NCBI GenBank assembly: GCA_002279765.1
Contig: NCCR01000275.1
Location: forward strand, 1-11,373
Length of the DNA: 11,373 bases
From: Verrucomicrobia bacterium 12-59-8
GTDB lineage: Bacteria > Verrucomicrobiota > Verrucomicrobiae > Verrucomicrobiales > Verrucomicrobiaceae
Direction: 5' to 3'
Shown here: positions 4,691-11,373 of the stretch, piece after piece
Layout: every line of letters begins with the position of its first letter
Position numbering within the stretch: the stretch's first letter is position 1
The notes under the pieces: model-generated
The model's database searches: none
Seen by the model: the letters and a program-made list of their open reading frames with translations, nothing else
What the model was told of the DNA's origin: nothing
Program-made: the position numbers and the translations under genes

Positions 4691-6000
4691 GAGAAGGCTT
4701 CTATCGATCACAAAGAACTCTCGCCGCAGTTTGCTGAAGACGACTTCAGAGGTGCCGAATTTGGGATGGAGTCGGCGGCGGCCGGTGGTGTAGGTGACAT
4801 AGACTTCGTCTCGGTAGAGGTGCATGAAGGGGGTGTTTACGGCATTGTAATCGATGATGGAAAAGGCCTTGGTGTAGGTCTGGCAGCGGTCGCTGATTTG
4901 GACGACATCGCATTTGTTGCGTGTGACGGTGGCACCTCCCATGGAAACGCTGGGTGCGGTGAACAGGGCAACGAGGCCGATGGGCTTGCCGAAGTCGCAG
5001 AGGGTGGGGCGGCCGATGCCGTAGGTCCATTTGGTGACGGGTGCGTCGAAGTGGTAGAGGTCGGCCTTCGCGGCTTTGCAGAGCATGTAGCCGGTTGCGA
5101 TGACGTTGGAACGCAGGTGCAGATAGACGTGCGTTTTGTCCTCAGTGATGGCGGGCTCGGCGAGGATTTTGACCTCGTTGGTCAGCAGGCGCGGATCGGG
5201 GGCACCAAGGAACTCCCAGGTGGCACCTTGGTCGGCGCTGCGCATGAGGATGTTGGTGAGGAGGCGGGTCTGGCCGTCCTGGGAGTTTTTGATCTGGAGG
5301 GTGCTGTAAAGCTGGCCATCGAACTCGACGAGGTCGCAGGCGGTGCTGATGCCTTTGGAAAAGGAGGTGCCGGTGCCGGCACCAAAGAGGAAGTCGAGAT
5401 GGCTCTGCGCAGCTGCCTGAGTGAGGTCGAGGACCTGATCCGGCTGTTTGGCGATGGTGCAGCGCAGCGGATGAAGTTCGGAGAGCGTGGCGGTGGCGAT
5501 GTGGTAGTCGCGGTAAAAGGCGCGGTAGGCAGAGACGGGGTCGCCGTCCAGGCGTCCGGTGAAGAAAATGCGCAGGGTTTCCTCTCCCAGCGCGTGGATC
5601 ATGGGGGCTGAAACGAAGGTTCCGCCGAGGGTGATGCCGGCGGAGGAGTCGCCAGCTTTGGCAATGTCGATCCATTTCGCGGTGGCGGTGGGATTGAGGA
5701 TGTTGAAAACGGCCATGCATTGAGGATGTTGAAAACGGCCATGCGGGCGATCTGCCCGGCCTTGTTTTCCTCCGGGGTGGATTCGTTGCACTGATACACG
5801 GCGTAGCCGATGCCCTGCACGATGCGCAACCCGGACTGATGGGCGTAAAGCTCTGTCTGGTAGTTGCTGACGATCTGCGCCTGATCGACGAATGACCGGG
5901 AGGAGACGCTGCCTTCCGGCCGCTGCGAGGGCTCGGCGGCGAAACTGGTGCAGACCAGCGCACCTAGGAGGGGCAAAGGGCGAAAAAAGGCGGGCAGCAT
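4691..6000 (-). pseudogene. Secreted sialidase-like (BNR/Asp-box) protein gene, frameshifted by a 26-bp tandem duplication
   Basis: From ATG 6000 the product starts with a signal peptide (MLPAFFRPLPLLGALVCTSFA, cleavage before AEP near residue 22) and reads normally to MAVFNILN at residues 87-94. There the duplication at 5693-5744 shifts the frame, giving a junk tail that ends near 5599 (133 residues in all). The second half continues in another frame from a second MAVFNILN. It shows sialidase-like features: FSKGISTACDLVEFDGQLYS, an Asp-box SADQGATWEF, then AEPAITEDKTHVYLHLRSN. Removing one repeat unit restores a continuous 428-codon frame, in phase with pyrD. No stop separates it from the pyrD start. 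The family is probably an exo-sialidase or related secreted glycan-acting protein, but catalytic residues were not verified. The break could be a genuine mutation, a phase-variation-like event or an assembly error. Confidence 0.75.
5693..5744. repeat. Perfect 26-bp tandem duplication
   Basis: Two identical head-to-tail 26-bp units occupy 5693-5718 and 5719-5744, each starting ATTGAGGATG and ending CGGCCATGC. On the coding (minus) strand each encodes MAVFNILN. Since 26 is not a multiple of three, the second copy breaks the sialidase-like gene. Confidence 0.97.
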
Positions 6001-6081
6001 GATCCCGACTCTATCGCACTGCGTAAGGATGTCCAAACGCGTTGCAATTGCCCCCATTTGGGCCATTCATCCCCTCCGCCC

Positions 6082-6984
6082 ATGACCCCCAAGATCGACC
6101 CCGCCCTGCATCGCGACAAAAAACCGGAATGGATCCGCGTGACGCTGCCGCGTGACCCAAAGTTTTGGAGCACGAAGGGACTGATCACGGATTTGAAGCT
6201 GCACACCGTCTGCGAAGAAGCGCAGTGCCCGAACCGCTGGGAGTGCTGGAGCCAGGGCTCGGCGACGTTCATGATTGCCGGAGACCGCTGCACCCGCGCC
6301 TGCGGCTTTTGCGCGGTCAAAACGGCCAAACCCTTTGCTCTGGAAGCGGATGAACCCCAGCGCGTTGCCGAGGCGACGAAGCGCATGGGCCTGAACCATA
6401 TCGTCATCACCGCCGTGGCGCGTGATGACATGAAAGACGGCGGCGCAGATCACTTTGCCCGGACCATTGAGGCCGTGCGCGAAGCGGTGCCGACGATCAC
6501 GATTGAGATCCTCGTGCCCGATTTCAACGGCAAGGACGATGCGCTGGAAGTCGTGATGAAGGCGAAGCCCCATATCTTCAATCACAACCTCGAAACTGTG
6601 GAGCGTCTGACGCCGCTGGTGCGCAGTCGTGCGATGTATCACCGCAGCCTGCATGTGCTGAAGCGGGCGAAGGCGATGGCGGAAGAGCTTGGCACCAAGT
6701 GCGCGACGAAGAGCGGTCTCATGCTCGGTCTCGGCGAGACGGAGACAGAACTTTTTCAGGCGATGGACGACCTGCGCGAGCAAGACGTCACCGTGCTGAC
6801 TTTGGGCCAGTATCTGCGTCCCTCCCCGCAGCATTTGCCGGTGATCGAGTACGTCCACCCGGACACGTTTGAGAACTACAAGCAGATCGCTTTGAAGAAG
6901 GGCTTCCGCCACGTGGCGAGTGCACCGTTGGTGCGCAGTTCGTACCACGCGTCGGATTTCAAGCCGGAGCTGGATTTGGAGTAG
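6082..6984 (+). CDS. lipA: Lipoyl synthase LipA
   Basis: Radical SAM enzyme that inserts two sulfurs at C6 and C8 of octanoyl groups on the lipoyl domains of pyruvate and 2-oxoglutarate dehydrogenases and the glycine cleavage H protein. It acts in the cytoplasm. The 300-residue length is typical. The auxiliary cluster motif CX4CX5C is at Cys44, Cys49 and Cys55 (CEEAQCPNRWEC), and the radical SAM motif CX3CX2C is at Cys70, Cys74 and Cys77 (CTRACGFC). The conserved HIVITAVARDD and GLGETETE motifs are present, and the C-terminal RSSY at 285-288 supplies the serine ligand of the auxiliary cluster. All key residues are intact. ATG 6082 is chosen; a TTG at 6058 in the same frame would add 8 poorly conserved residues. 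No Shine-Dalgarno sequence is visible. It is divergent from the broken sialidase-like gene, with an 81-bp gap. No lipB is adjacent. Confidence 0.97.
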   Translation: MTPKIDPALHRDKKPEWIRVTLPRDPKFWSTKGLITDLKLHTVCEEAQCPNRWECWSQGSATFMIAGDRCTRACGFCAVKTAKPFALEADEPQRVAEATKRMGLNHIVITAVARDDMKDGGADHFARTIEAVREAVPTITIEILVPDFNGKDDALEVVMKAKPHIFNHNLETVERLTPLVRSRAMYHRSLHVLKRAKAMAEELGTKCATKSGLMLGLGETETELFQAMDDLREQDVTVLTLGQYLRPSPQHLPVIEYVHPDTFENYKQIALKKGFRHVASAPLVRSSYHASDFKPELDLE

Positions 6985-7007
6985 GTTTGTGCCGAACTTG
7001 CACTGGC

Positions 7008-7430
7008 TTACTTGCGAAAGCCGCCGGCCATACGGTTCCAGAAGTTTGCCAGCGAGATCACCAGACCCAGCCCCACAATCTCCTGCTCGGAGAACAGTGC
7101 GGTGAGCTGCCTATATTCTTGCTCATCCTCATGGATGGTGGCCGTGTGCGTCAGTGCCTCCGCCCAGGCCAGAGCCGCCTGTTCTCGAGGCGTGAAGACT
7201 GGACAGGTGCACCATTCTGAAAGTTGCTCGATTCGCGCCTGATCTTCCCCGAGAAGTCGTGCTTCGGCCTGATGAAGTTGAATGCAGTAAGCGCAGTGGT
7301 TGATCTGGGAGACGCGGAGTTCGACCAGTGCCCGCAGGCTTGGGGCGATGGAGGTTTGAGCGAGGTCGCGCGTCAGTTGCCGAAAACGGGAGGTCAGCTC
7401 CGGCTCGATTTGGGAGTAATCTATTCTCAT
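7008..7430 (-). CDS. AhpD-like / carboxymuconolactone decarboxylase family protein
   Basis: A 140-residue all-helical protein of the alkylhydroperoxidase AhpD/CMD family. ELRVSQINHCAYCIQLH at about 37-53 holds the ExxxxxxxxCxxCxxxH redox signature, followed by AWAEALT and the helix EQEIVGLGLVISLANFWNRM typical of the C-terminus. Such proteins reduce peroxides or act as small thiol peroxidases, often under redox-sensing control. ATG 7430 is preferred because MRID matches family starts. A TTG at 7448, preceded by GGAA, overlaps the upstream gene's stop and could be a coupled start adding six residues. It is second in a two-gene leftward unit with the monooxygenase-like gene, and lipA converges on it with only 23 bp between the stop codons. 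Confidence 0.9.
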   Translation of the reverse strand: MRIDYSQIEPELTSRFRQLTRDLAQTSIAPSLRALVELRVSQINHCAYCIQLHQAEARLLGEDQARIEQLSEWCTCPVFTPREQAALAWAEALTHTATIHEDEQEYRQLTALFSEQEIVGLGLVISLANFWNRMAGGFRK

Positions 7431-7444
7431 GGGGGCTTGGCTGC

Positions 7445-7726
7445 TCAAAGGGTTCCGGTTTCCAACTGCTCCAGATAGATGAATTCTGGCGCTTTGACGC
7501 CGGCTTCGGCTCGGATCTGGACCAGCCTGGGTGATTCAAAAAACTGCCTGGCGTCGGCAATGGAGGTCCAGGCGGAGAAGTGTACGATTTTATTCGGATC
7601 GTTGTGGTAGCTGAGCACCTGATAGGAGCGCTCTCCCGCTGCTTTGCGAATGCCTGCCGCATGGTCGAAGATATTTTTCCAGGCGGGATAGTCGGCTACT
7701 TCGTGGATGATGAGAACGTGCTGCAT
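7445..7726 (-). CDS. Antibiotic biosynthesis monooxygenase (ABM)-like small protein
   Basis: A 93-residue protein with a dimeric alpha/beta-barrel (ferredoxin-like) look. The opening strand is HVLIIHEVADYPAWKNIFDHA. The middle strand is SYQVLSYHNDPNKIVHFSAWTS, then comes helix IADARQFFESPRLVQIRAEAG and the final strand EFIYLEQLE. Members include quinone-forming monooxygenases, haem-degrading enzymes and stress proteins, and the substrate here is unknown. The ATG at 7726 is preferred over an in-frame upstream start at 7768, which adds a His-rich stretch unlike the family. It is first in a leftward pair with the AhpD-like gene, 14 bp between them. Pairing with a thiol peroxidase under a divergent LysR suggests a quinone or electrophile stress response, which is inference. 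Confidence 0.82.
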   Translation of the reverse strand: MQHVLIIHEVADYPAWKNIFDHAAGIRKAAGERSYQVLSYHNDPNKIVHFSAWTSIADARQFFESPRLVQIRAEAGVKAPEFIYLEQLETGTL

Positions 7727-7807
7727 GTGGTGGTGGGTAGAGGAGAGACAGGTCGTTTGTAGAGACACTGGTAGGAGGCTTTGGTTCTTGTGGAAATACT
7801 ATCGCTG

Positions 7808-7820
7808 CATCAGATTGATG
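7808..7820. promoter_or_regulatory. Candidate LysR operator dyad
   Basis: The perfect dyad CATCA-GAT-TGATG lies 10 bp before the LysR start, in the divergent intergenic region. LysR proteins usually bind dyads with a T-N11-A core near their own promoter and often repress themselves. The match to that core is only partial, and a single short dyad could be chance. Confidence 0.35.
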
Positions 7821-7830
7821 TTTCAAACGC

Positions 7831-8727
7831 ATGAATCGACCTTCCCTGAATGAGCTTGAGTGTTTCGTTGCCGCTGCCGAGGCATTGAGCTTTTCCAAGG
7901 CCGCCAGGAAGCTCAACCTGTCGCAGCCTGCCTTGTCCCGACAGATCCAGAGCCTGGAGTCCAAGCTGAGAACCCGGCTGCTGGATCGAAATACGCGGAC
8001 TGTTTCACTGACTCATGCAGGCAGGCTGTATTTGGATGATGCGAAGCAGCTGCTGGCGCATCTAGATCGGGCCGCAGAGGTCGTCCGTCGGGTGGGTGAA
8101 GGAGAGCCGCAACGCCTGCGCCTCGCGTTTGTGGGTGCGTTGCTGGATGATGGACTGGTGCGGCTGCTCCAAACGTTTCGTGCCCGCCGTCCCGATTGCC
8201 AGATTCACCTGGTTGATATGGCTCCCGCAGATCAACTGACGGCGTTGGAGGGCGGAGAAATTGACGGGGCGTTCATCGGTGCGGCACCGGCCAAGGTTTC
8301 CCGGCAAATTAAGACTTTGGTCTGGAAGCAAGAGCTGCTGCAGGTGGTTTTGCCGGAGCAGCATGCTCTGGCCAAAGCGGCGTTATGGAAGCTCTCTCAA
8401 CTCAAGGATGAAAGCTGGGTGATGGTTTCCGTGAAGGCCGCCCCAGGATTTAGAGAGCACGTGAATGTGCTCTGCCGAAAGGCAAAATTCCAGCCGAGGG
8501 TGGTGCAGGAGTCGGATCGCGTTGCCGCCGTGCTCACGATGGTCGCAGCCGGTCAGGGGATCAGCCTGCTGCCAGCATCCTTGTCACGGTGGCTTAGTGC
8601 CGGCGTCGTTTTCAAGGAAATAAACGAAACGAAAGCCGTGCTGACGCATGCCTTTGCGTTCAGGCGCGGAGACCCTGGCCGTGAATTGCAGGATTTTGCC
8701 CTAATGCTCGGTGCTCAAGGGGACTGA
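7831..8727 (+). CDS. LysR-family transcriptional regulator
   Basis: A 298-residue protein of normal family length. The N-terminal winged helix-turn-helix spans about residues 5-64 (LNELECFVAAAEALSFSKAA, LNLSQPALSRQIQSLESKL, LLDRNTRTVSLTHAG). The helix through LLAHL links to the effector domain (about 92-290), which has the two-lobed substrate-binding-protein pattern (RLRLAFVGALLDDGLV, then ALEGGEIDGAFIGA, then VAAVLTMVAAGQGISLLPAS). The AAGQGISLLPAS motif is typical of the second lobe. It is divergent from the ABM/AhpD-like pair, with 104 bp between starts, so these two genes are its likely targets. The inducer is unknown, though the targets suggest an aromatic, quinone or peroxide signal. 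Confidence 0.95.
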   Translation: MNRPSLNELECFVAAAEALSFSKAARKLNLSQPALSRQIQSLESKLRTRLLDRNTRTVSLTHAGRLYLDDAKQLLAHLDRAAEVVRRVGEGEPQRLRLAFVGALLDDGLVRLLQTFRARRPDCQIHLVDMAPADQLTALEGGEIDGAFIGAAPAKVSRQIKTLVWKQELLQVVLPEQHALAKAALWKLSQLKDESWVMVSVKAAPGFREHVNVLCRKAKFQPRVVQESDRVAAVLTMVAAGQGISLLPASLSRWLSAGVVFKEINETKAVLTHAFAFRRGDPGRELQDFALMLGAQGD

Positions 8728-8754
8728 CATGGTTTTCACCACGTTATGCATGAT

Positions 8755-8773
8755 CATTAGGCTGTGCCTAATG
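8755..8773. terminator. Small perfect hairpin between LysR and nagB
   Basis: CATTAGGC-TGT-GCCTAATG forms an 8-bp stem with a 3-base loop, 28 bp after the LysR stop. It lacks a following T-run, so it may be a weak terminator, or an operator for the downstream amino-sugar gene. Confidence 0.35.
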
Positions 8774-8848
8774 GGCAGGCAGTAACGTGAAAGCGTGTTG
8801 CGTGCGCGGCAATCCGCGTTCTCTTCGTATATCCCCCAACTCACCACC

Positions 8849-10735
8849 ATGTCCATTCGTCCTCCCGCCGAAGCCTACGAGAAAGTTCCTACCGTCATTT
8901 TCCCAGACTCTGCCAAGGCGGCCAAGACGCTGGCGCAGGAAGTGAAGCTGTTGATTGAGACCAAGAACAAGGCAGGCCAGCCTGCGGTGCTGGGCATGGC
9001 GACGGGATCGACACCGGTGCCGTTCTACCGCGAACTGATTCGTCTGCATAAAGAGGAGGGGCTGAGTTTCAAAAACGTCATCACCTTCAACCTCGACGAG
9101 TATTACGGCCTCAGCGCGGACCATCCTGAGAGCTACTCGATGTTCATGGCGGAGCAGTTGTTTGACCACATCGACATCCCGAAGGCGAACATCAACCTTC
9201 CCAGCGGCACGGTGCCAGGAGATCAGGTCTTCAACCACTGCCGCGAATATGAGGAGAAGATCGAAGCCTGCGGTGGCATTGATCTTCAAATTCTCGGCAT
9301 TGGCCGGACGGGTCACATCGGCTTTAACGAACCCGGTTCCAGCCGTGACTCATTGACCCGCCGCATCACGCTGGACCGCGTGACGCGTCAGGATGCGGCG
9401 AGCGACTTCCGCGGGGAGCAGAACGTGCCGCATTTCGCGATCACCATGGGGGTTGGGTCGATTCTGCGGGCTAAAAAGCTGGTGCTGATGGCCTGGGGAG
9501 AAAACAAAGCTATCATGGTGGCCAGGGCCGTCGAAGGGCCGATGACGGAGGTGATTTCGGCCTCCTTCCTGCAGGATCACCCGGATGCGCGGTTCTTCAT
9601 TGACCACGGGGCGTCCCGCGAACTCACCCGCATCAAGCTGCCCTGGCTGGTCGGTCCGGCATCTTGGACGCCGCGTGAGACCCGCCGCGCGATGGTGTGG
9701 CAGGCGTTCAAGATCAGGCGCCCGATTTTGAAGCTGGTGGACGAGCATTACAATGAGAACGGCCTCTCCGATCTGCTTTCGGAGCAAGGGCCGGCTTATC
9801 AGCTCAACATCCGCATCTTCAACCAGCTTCAGCACACCATCACCGGCTGGCCGGGTGGTAAGCCGGATGAGGATGACACCTACCGCCCCGAACGTGCGAG
9901 GCCCTATCCGAAGCGCTGCCTAGTGTTCAGTCCGGAACCCCAAGATGCCATCACCGGCATGGGCGGCACGATTGATCGAATGGTCGAACAGGGGCATGAT
10001 GTGCGTCTGATCGCGCTGACTTCTGGCAGCCTGCGCGTGCCGGACAGCGAGGCGGATAAATTCTCCGAGACCCTGCTTGAACTGGCCTCCAATGCGGCCA
10101 ATCCGTCCATCTGGGGCGCTCAGGTGGCCTATGCGCGGGAAGCACTGAGCCTGCTGGAGGCGAAGGGGGAATTTGGCGAGGATCCGCCGCTGCTGCGTCA
10201 GCTCAAAGGCCTGATTTTGCGTGGCGAACTGCGCGATGCGGCTCACACGGTGGGGCTGGCCAATGACCGCGTCACCTTTGTGGATCTGCCCTTTTATGAG
10301 CAGGGGCGTTACCGCCGCTTCAAGAGCACGGAGGAAGACCACAAGGCGCTGGTGCGTCTGTTGCAGGAGCACAAACCCCACCAGATCTACATCACGGGTG
10401 ACGCAGCTGATCCATCGAGCGTGGCCGGCATATGCTTCCGCCTTCTGGTGGCTGCTTTGCAGTCGTGTGCGGGCGAGGAGTTCGCGGGTTCCTGCAGCGT
10501 GTGGCTGTATCGTGGCAAAGAGCGTCCGCTGGAGTCGCACGAAATCGACATGGCGATTCCGATGAGCCCCTTGCAGATTGAGCGCAAGGCCAACGCCCTT
10601 TCACGTTATGGGGCTTTGTCTTCGCTGGAAAAAGAAGCTCCGGAGACCAATCGCGAAAATGCGCGGCTTTATGATGCGCTCGGCCTGGCCGAGTACGAGG
10701 CCATTGAGACATTCCAGCGCTGGCGCCGGGTGTGA
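8849..10735 (+). CDS. nagB: Glucosamine-6-phosphate deaminase fused to an LmbE/PIG-L-like domain
   Basis: The NagB domain (about residues 10-290) converts glucosamine-6-phosphate to fructose-6-phosphate and ammonia, the last step of amino-sugar catabolism. Visible motifs are LGMATGSTPVPFY (48-60), FNLDEYYGL (80-88) and GRTGHIGFNEPGSS (152-165, with the catalytic-site His and Glu). The E. coli Asp141 position is Thr, as in the Bacteroidetes-type fusion family recalled from memory. Residues about 356-628 resemble LmbE/PIG-L N-acetylglucosamine deacetylases, a known fusion partner. However, its zinc motif HPDD reads EPQD (363-366), and the later HxxH region reads PSSVAG (522-527). This domain is therefore probably not a deacetylase. 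The 628-residue length fits the fusion family. ATG 8849 is preferred over an in-frame GTG at 8795, which adds a non-conserved extension. It stands alone on this strand and converges on fur. Confidence 0.92.
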   Translation: MSIRPPAEAYEKVPTVIFPDSAKAAKTLAQEVKLLIETKNKAGQPAVLGMATGSTPVPFYRELIRLHKEEGLSFKNVITFNLDEYYGLSADHPESYSMFMAEQLFDHIDIPKANINLPSGTVPGDQVFNHCREYEEKIEACGGIDLQILGIGRTGHIGFNEPGSSRDSLTRRITLDRVTRQDAASDFRGEQNVPHFAITMGVGSILRAKKLVLMAWGENKAIMVARAVEGPMTEVISASFLQDHPDARFFIDHGASRELTRIKLPWLVGPASWTPRETRRAMVWQAFKIRRPILKLVDEHYNENGLSDLLSEQGPAYQLNIRIFNQLQHTITGWPGGKPDEDDTYRPERARPYPKRCLVFSPEPQDAITGMGGTIDRMVEQGHDVRLIALTSGSLRVPDSEADKFSETLLELASNAANPSIWGAQVAYAREALSLLEAKGEFGEDPPLLRQLKGLILRGELRDAAHTVGLANDRVTFVDLPFYEQGRYRRFKSTEEDHKALVRLLQEHKPHQIYITGDAADPSSVAGICFRLLVAALQSCAGEEFAGSCSVWLYRGKERPLESHEIDMAIPMSPLQIERKANALSRYGALSSLEKEAPETNRENARLYDALGLAEYEAIETFQRWRRV

Positions 10736-10741
10736 TCTCTT

Positions 10742-11221
10742 TTAACCTGCTACCGCGAGCTTGGAATCGCGGTAGCTGCATTTCCCCAGCCGCTGAAGTT
10801 CATCGCAGTGGGCTTCGATGCGCATGCTTTTCAGGCTGGGCTGAAAACCCAGCCGCCGCGTGATGCAGTCATGCAGCAGTGCGGTATGATCATCCTCAAA
10901 CTCCACCACTCGATCACAATCGAGGCAGATCAGGTGATTGTGCTGGGGTTTGTCGAGGAAATTGGGGTCGTAGTAGGTCTGGTCACGGCCCAGATCGACT
11001 TCGCGCAGCAGACCGCACTCCACCAGCAGAGTCAGCGTGCGGTAAACGGTAGCCCGCGAAACGGTGCTGTCGAGTTTGCGTGCCTTTTCCAGCAACTCCT
11101 CCGCTTTGAAGTGGTCGTCGGTGGCAAAGGCAGCCTCTACGATGACATCCCGCTGCTTGGTGCGGCGCAGTCCTTGACTGGCCAGATGTGACTCCAAGCG
11201 CTGAGTGATACGTTCGTCCAT
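10742..11221 (-). CDS. Fur-family metal- or peroxide-responsive transcriptional regulator
   Basis: A 159-residue protein. The N-terminal winged-helix DNA-binding domain (about 5-85) has LRRTKQRDVIVEAAF, DDHFKAEELLEKAR and STVSRATVYRTLTLLVECGL, the Fur recognition-helix pattern. The dimerisation and metal-binding domain follows: HNHLICLDCDRVVEFED (94-110) carries His94 and His96 and the structural zinc pair Cys99 and Cys102. A second cysteine region lies at Cys139 (RIEAHCDELQ) and Cys148 (LGKCS). Family members sense Fe, Zn or Mn, or peroxide (PerR). The sequence alone does not decide; HNHLICLDC is shared by Fur and PerR groups. The start ATG 11221 gives a usual Fur N-terminus, with no clear Shine-Dalgarno sequence. 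Stop codons of nagB and fur are only a few bases apart, convergent. Confidence 0.93.
   Translation of the reverse strand: MDERITQRLESHLASQGLRRTKQRDVIVEAAFATDDHFKAEELLEKARKLDSTVSRATVYRTLTLLVECGLLREVDLGRDQTYYDPNFLDKPQHNHLICLDCDRVVEFEDDHTALLHDCITRRLGFQPSLKSMRIEAHCDELQRLGKCSYRDSKLAVAG
10749..10776. terminator. Stem-loop at the nagB/fur convergence, inside the fur 3' end
   Basis: GCTACCGCGA and TCGCGGTAGC form a perfect 10-bp stem with an 8-base loop, 13 bp after the nagB stop and within the last fur codons. It could terminate transcription from nagB. No T-run follows on either strand, so a factor-dependent or mRNA 3'-stabilising role is equally possible. Confidence 0.5.
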
Positions 11222-11373
11222 GTGAAGGAGAGGTTAGCCACGGCGGAAGATCGCGCAAGGCAGTCGTTTTTTGAAGAGCCAGATTGACTTCGACCTATTT
11301 AAATAAGGTGCCAGCGTGAATAAAAGTCCCATTAAAGACCGTTGAATTGTTACTTAAACTATTGATTACCAAT
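11222..11373. promoter_or_regulatory. AT-rich region upstream of fur
   Basis: About 150 bp upstream of the fur start to the window edge, clearly more AT-rich beyond 11290 than the coding regions. It should hold the fur promoter (leftward). I see no credible ORF and cannot place -35/-10 elements or a Fur box with confidence. Confidence 0.4.

Noticed and set aside
4766..5611. Long 281-codon open frame on the + strand
   Set aside because: It is antisense to the sialidase-like gene, Gly/Glu/Val-rich with no recognisable motifs, as expected for a GC-rich shadow frame.
6067..6948. Long 293-codon open frame antisense to lipA
   Set aside because: lipA is unambiguous on the + strand; the antisense frame has no family features and reflects codon bias.
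8755..8773. Hairpin with TTAGGC/GCCTAA resembling attC cores
   Set aside because: It is only 19 bp, lacks GTT and AAC ends and the inner arms, and is far from the array; the likeness to cores is chance.

Overview
The window looks like a chromosomal piece of a Gram-negative heterotroph, most likely Verrucomicrobiota (Prosthecobacter/Verrucomicrobium-like). That placement is an inference from general gene content: an integron integrase with homogeneous attC sites, a NagB-LmbE fusion, a palindromic REP-like element, a sialidase-like secreted protein, and few clear Shine-Dalgarno sites. No rRNA or phylogenetic marker is present, so it is not proven.

Region 1 (1 to about 2970) is the front end of an integron. 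The first 80 codons of an integron integrase (intI) run leftwards off the window edge. A roughly 170-bp attI/promoter region follows. Then comes a rightward cassette array with four near-identical attC sites of 92-93 bp (1010-1102, 1636-1728, 2180-2272, 2776-2867). Four complete one-gene cassettes carry: a one-TM protein with CFxPRH and CFxC motifs, an unknown soluble protein, a three-TM membrane protein whose C-terminus is encoded by its attC, and a secreted thioredoxin-like protein. A fifth cassette has only a 27-residue ORF and no recognisable full attC, so the array appears to decay there. Cassette boundaries are supported independently: the first bases of each complete cassette are the reverse complement (exact or one mismatch) of the 5' core of that cassette's own attC.

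Region 2 (about 3000-3575) holds a small VOC/glyoxalase-fold gene and then a GC-rich palindromic intergenic repeat. Region 3 (3575-6984) has a leftward pair: a sialidase-like secreted protein, broken by a 26-bp perfect tandem duplication, whose reading frame runs without a stop into a divergent class-2-like dihydroorotate dehydrogenase. Divergent from this pair is lipA (lipoyl synthase).

Region 4 (7008-8727) is a two-gene leftward unit (AhpD/carboxymuconolactone decarboxylase-like and antibiotic-monooxygenase-like proteins) with a divergent LysR regulator, a typical regulator-target arrangement. Region 5 (8849-11221) holds a NagB glucosamine-6-phosphate deaminase fused to an LmbE/PIG-L domain whose metal-binding motifs are lost, convergent with a Fur-family regulator. 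The final 150 bp are the AT-rich region upstream of fur.

The most interesting parts are the integron with its attC-encoded peptide tails and possible attI leader ORF, the duplication-broken sialidase gene, the DHODH with a class-1-type cysteine, and the apparently dead LmbE domain on NagB.
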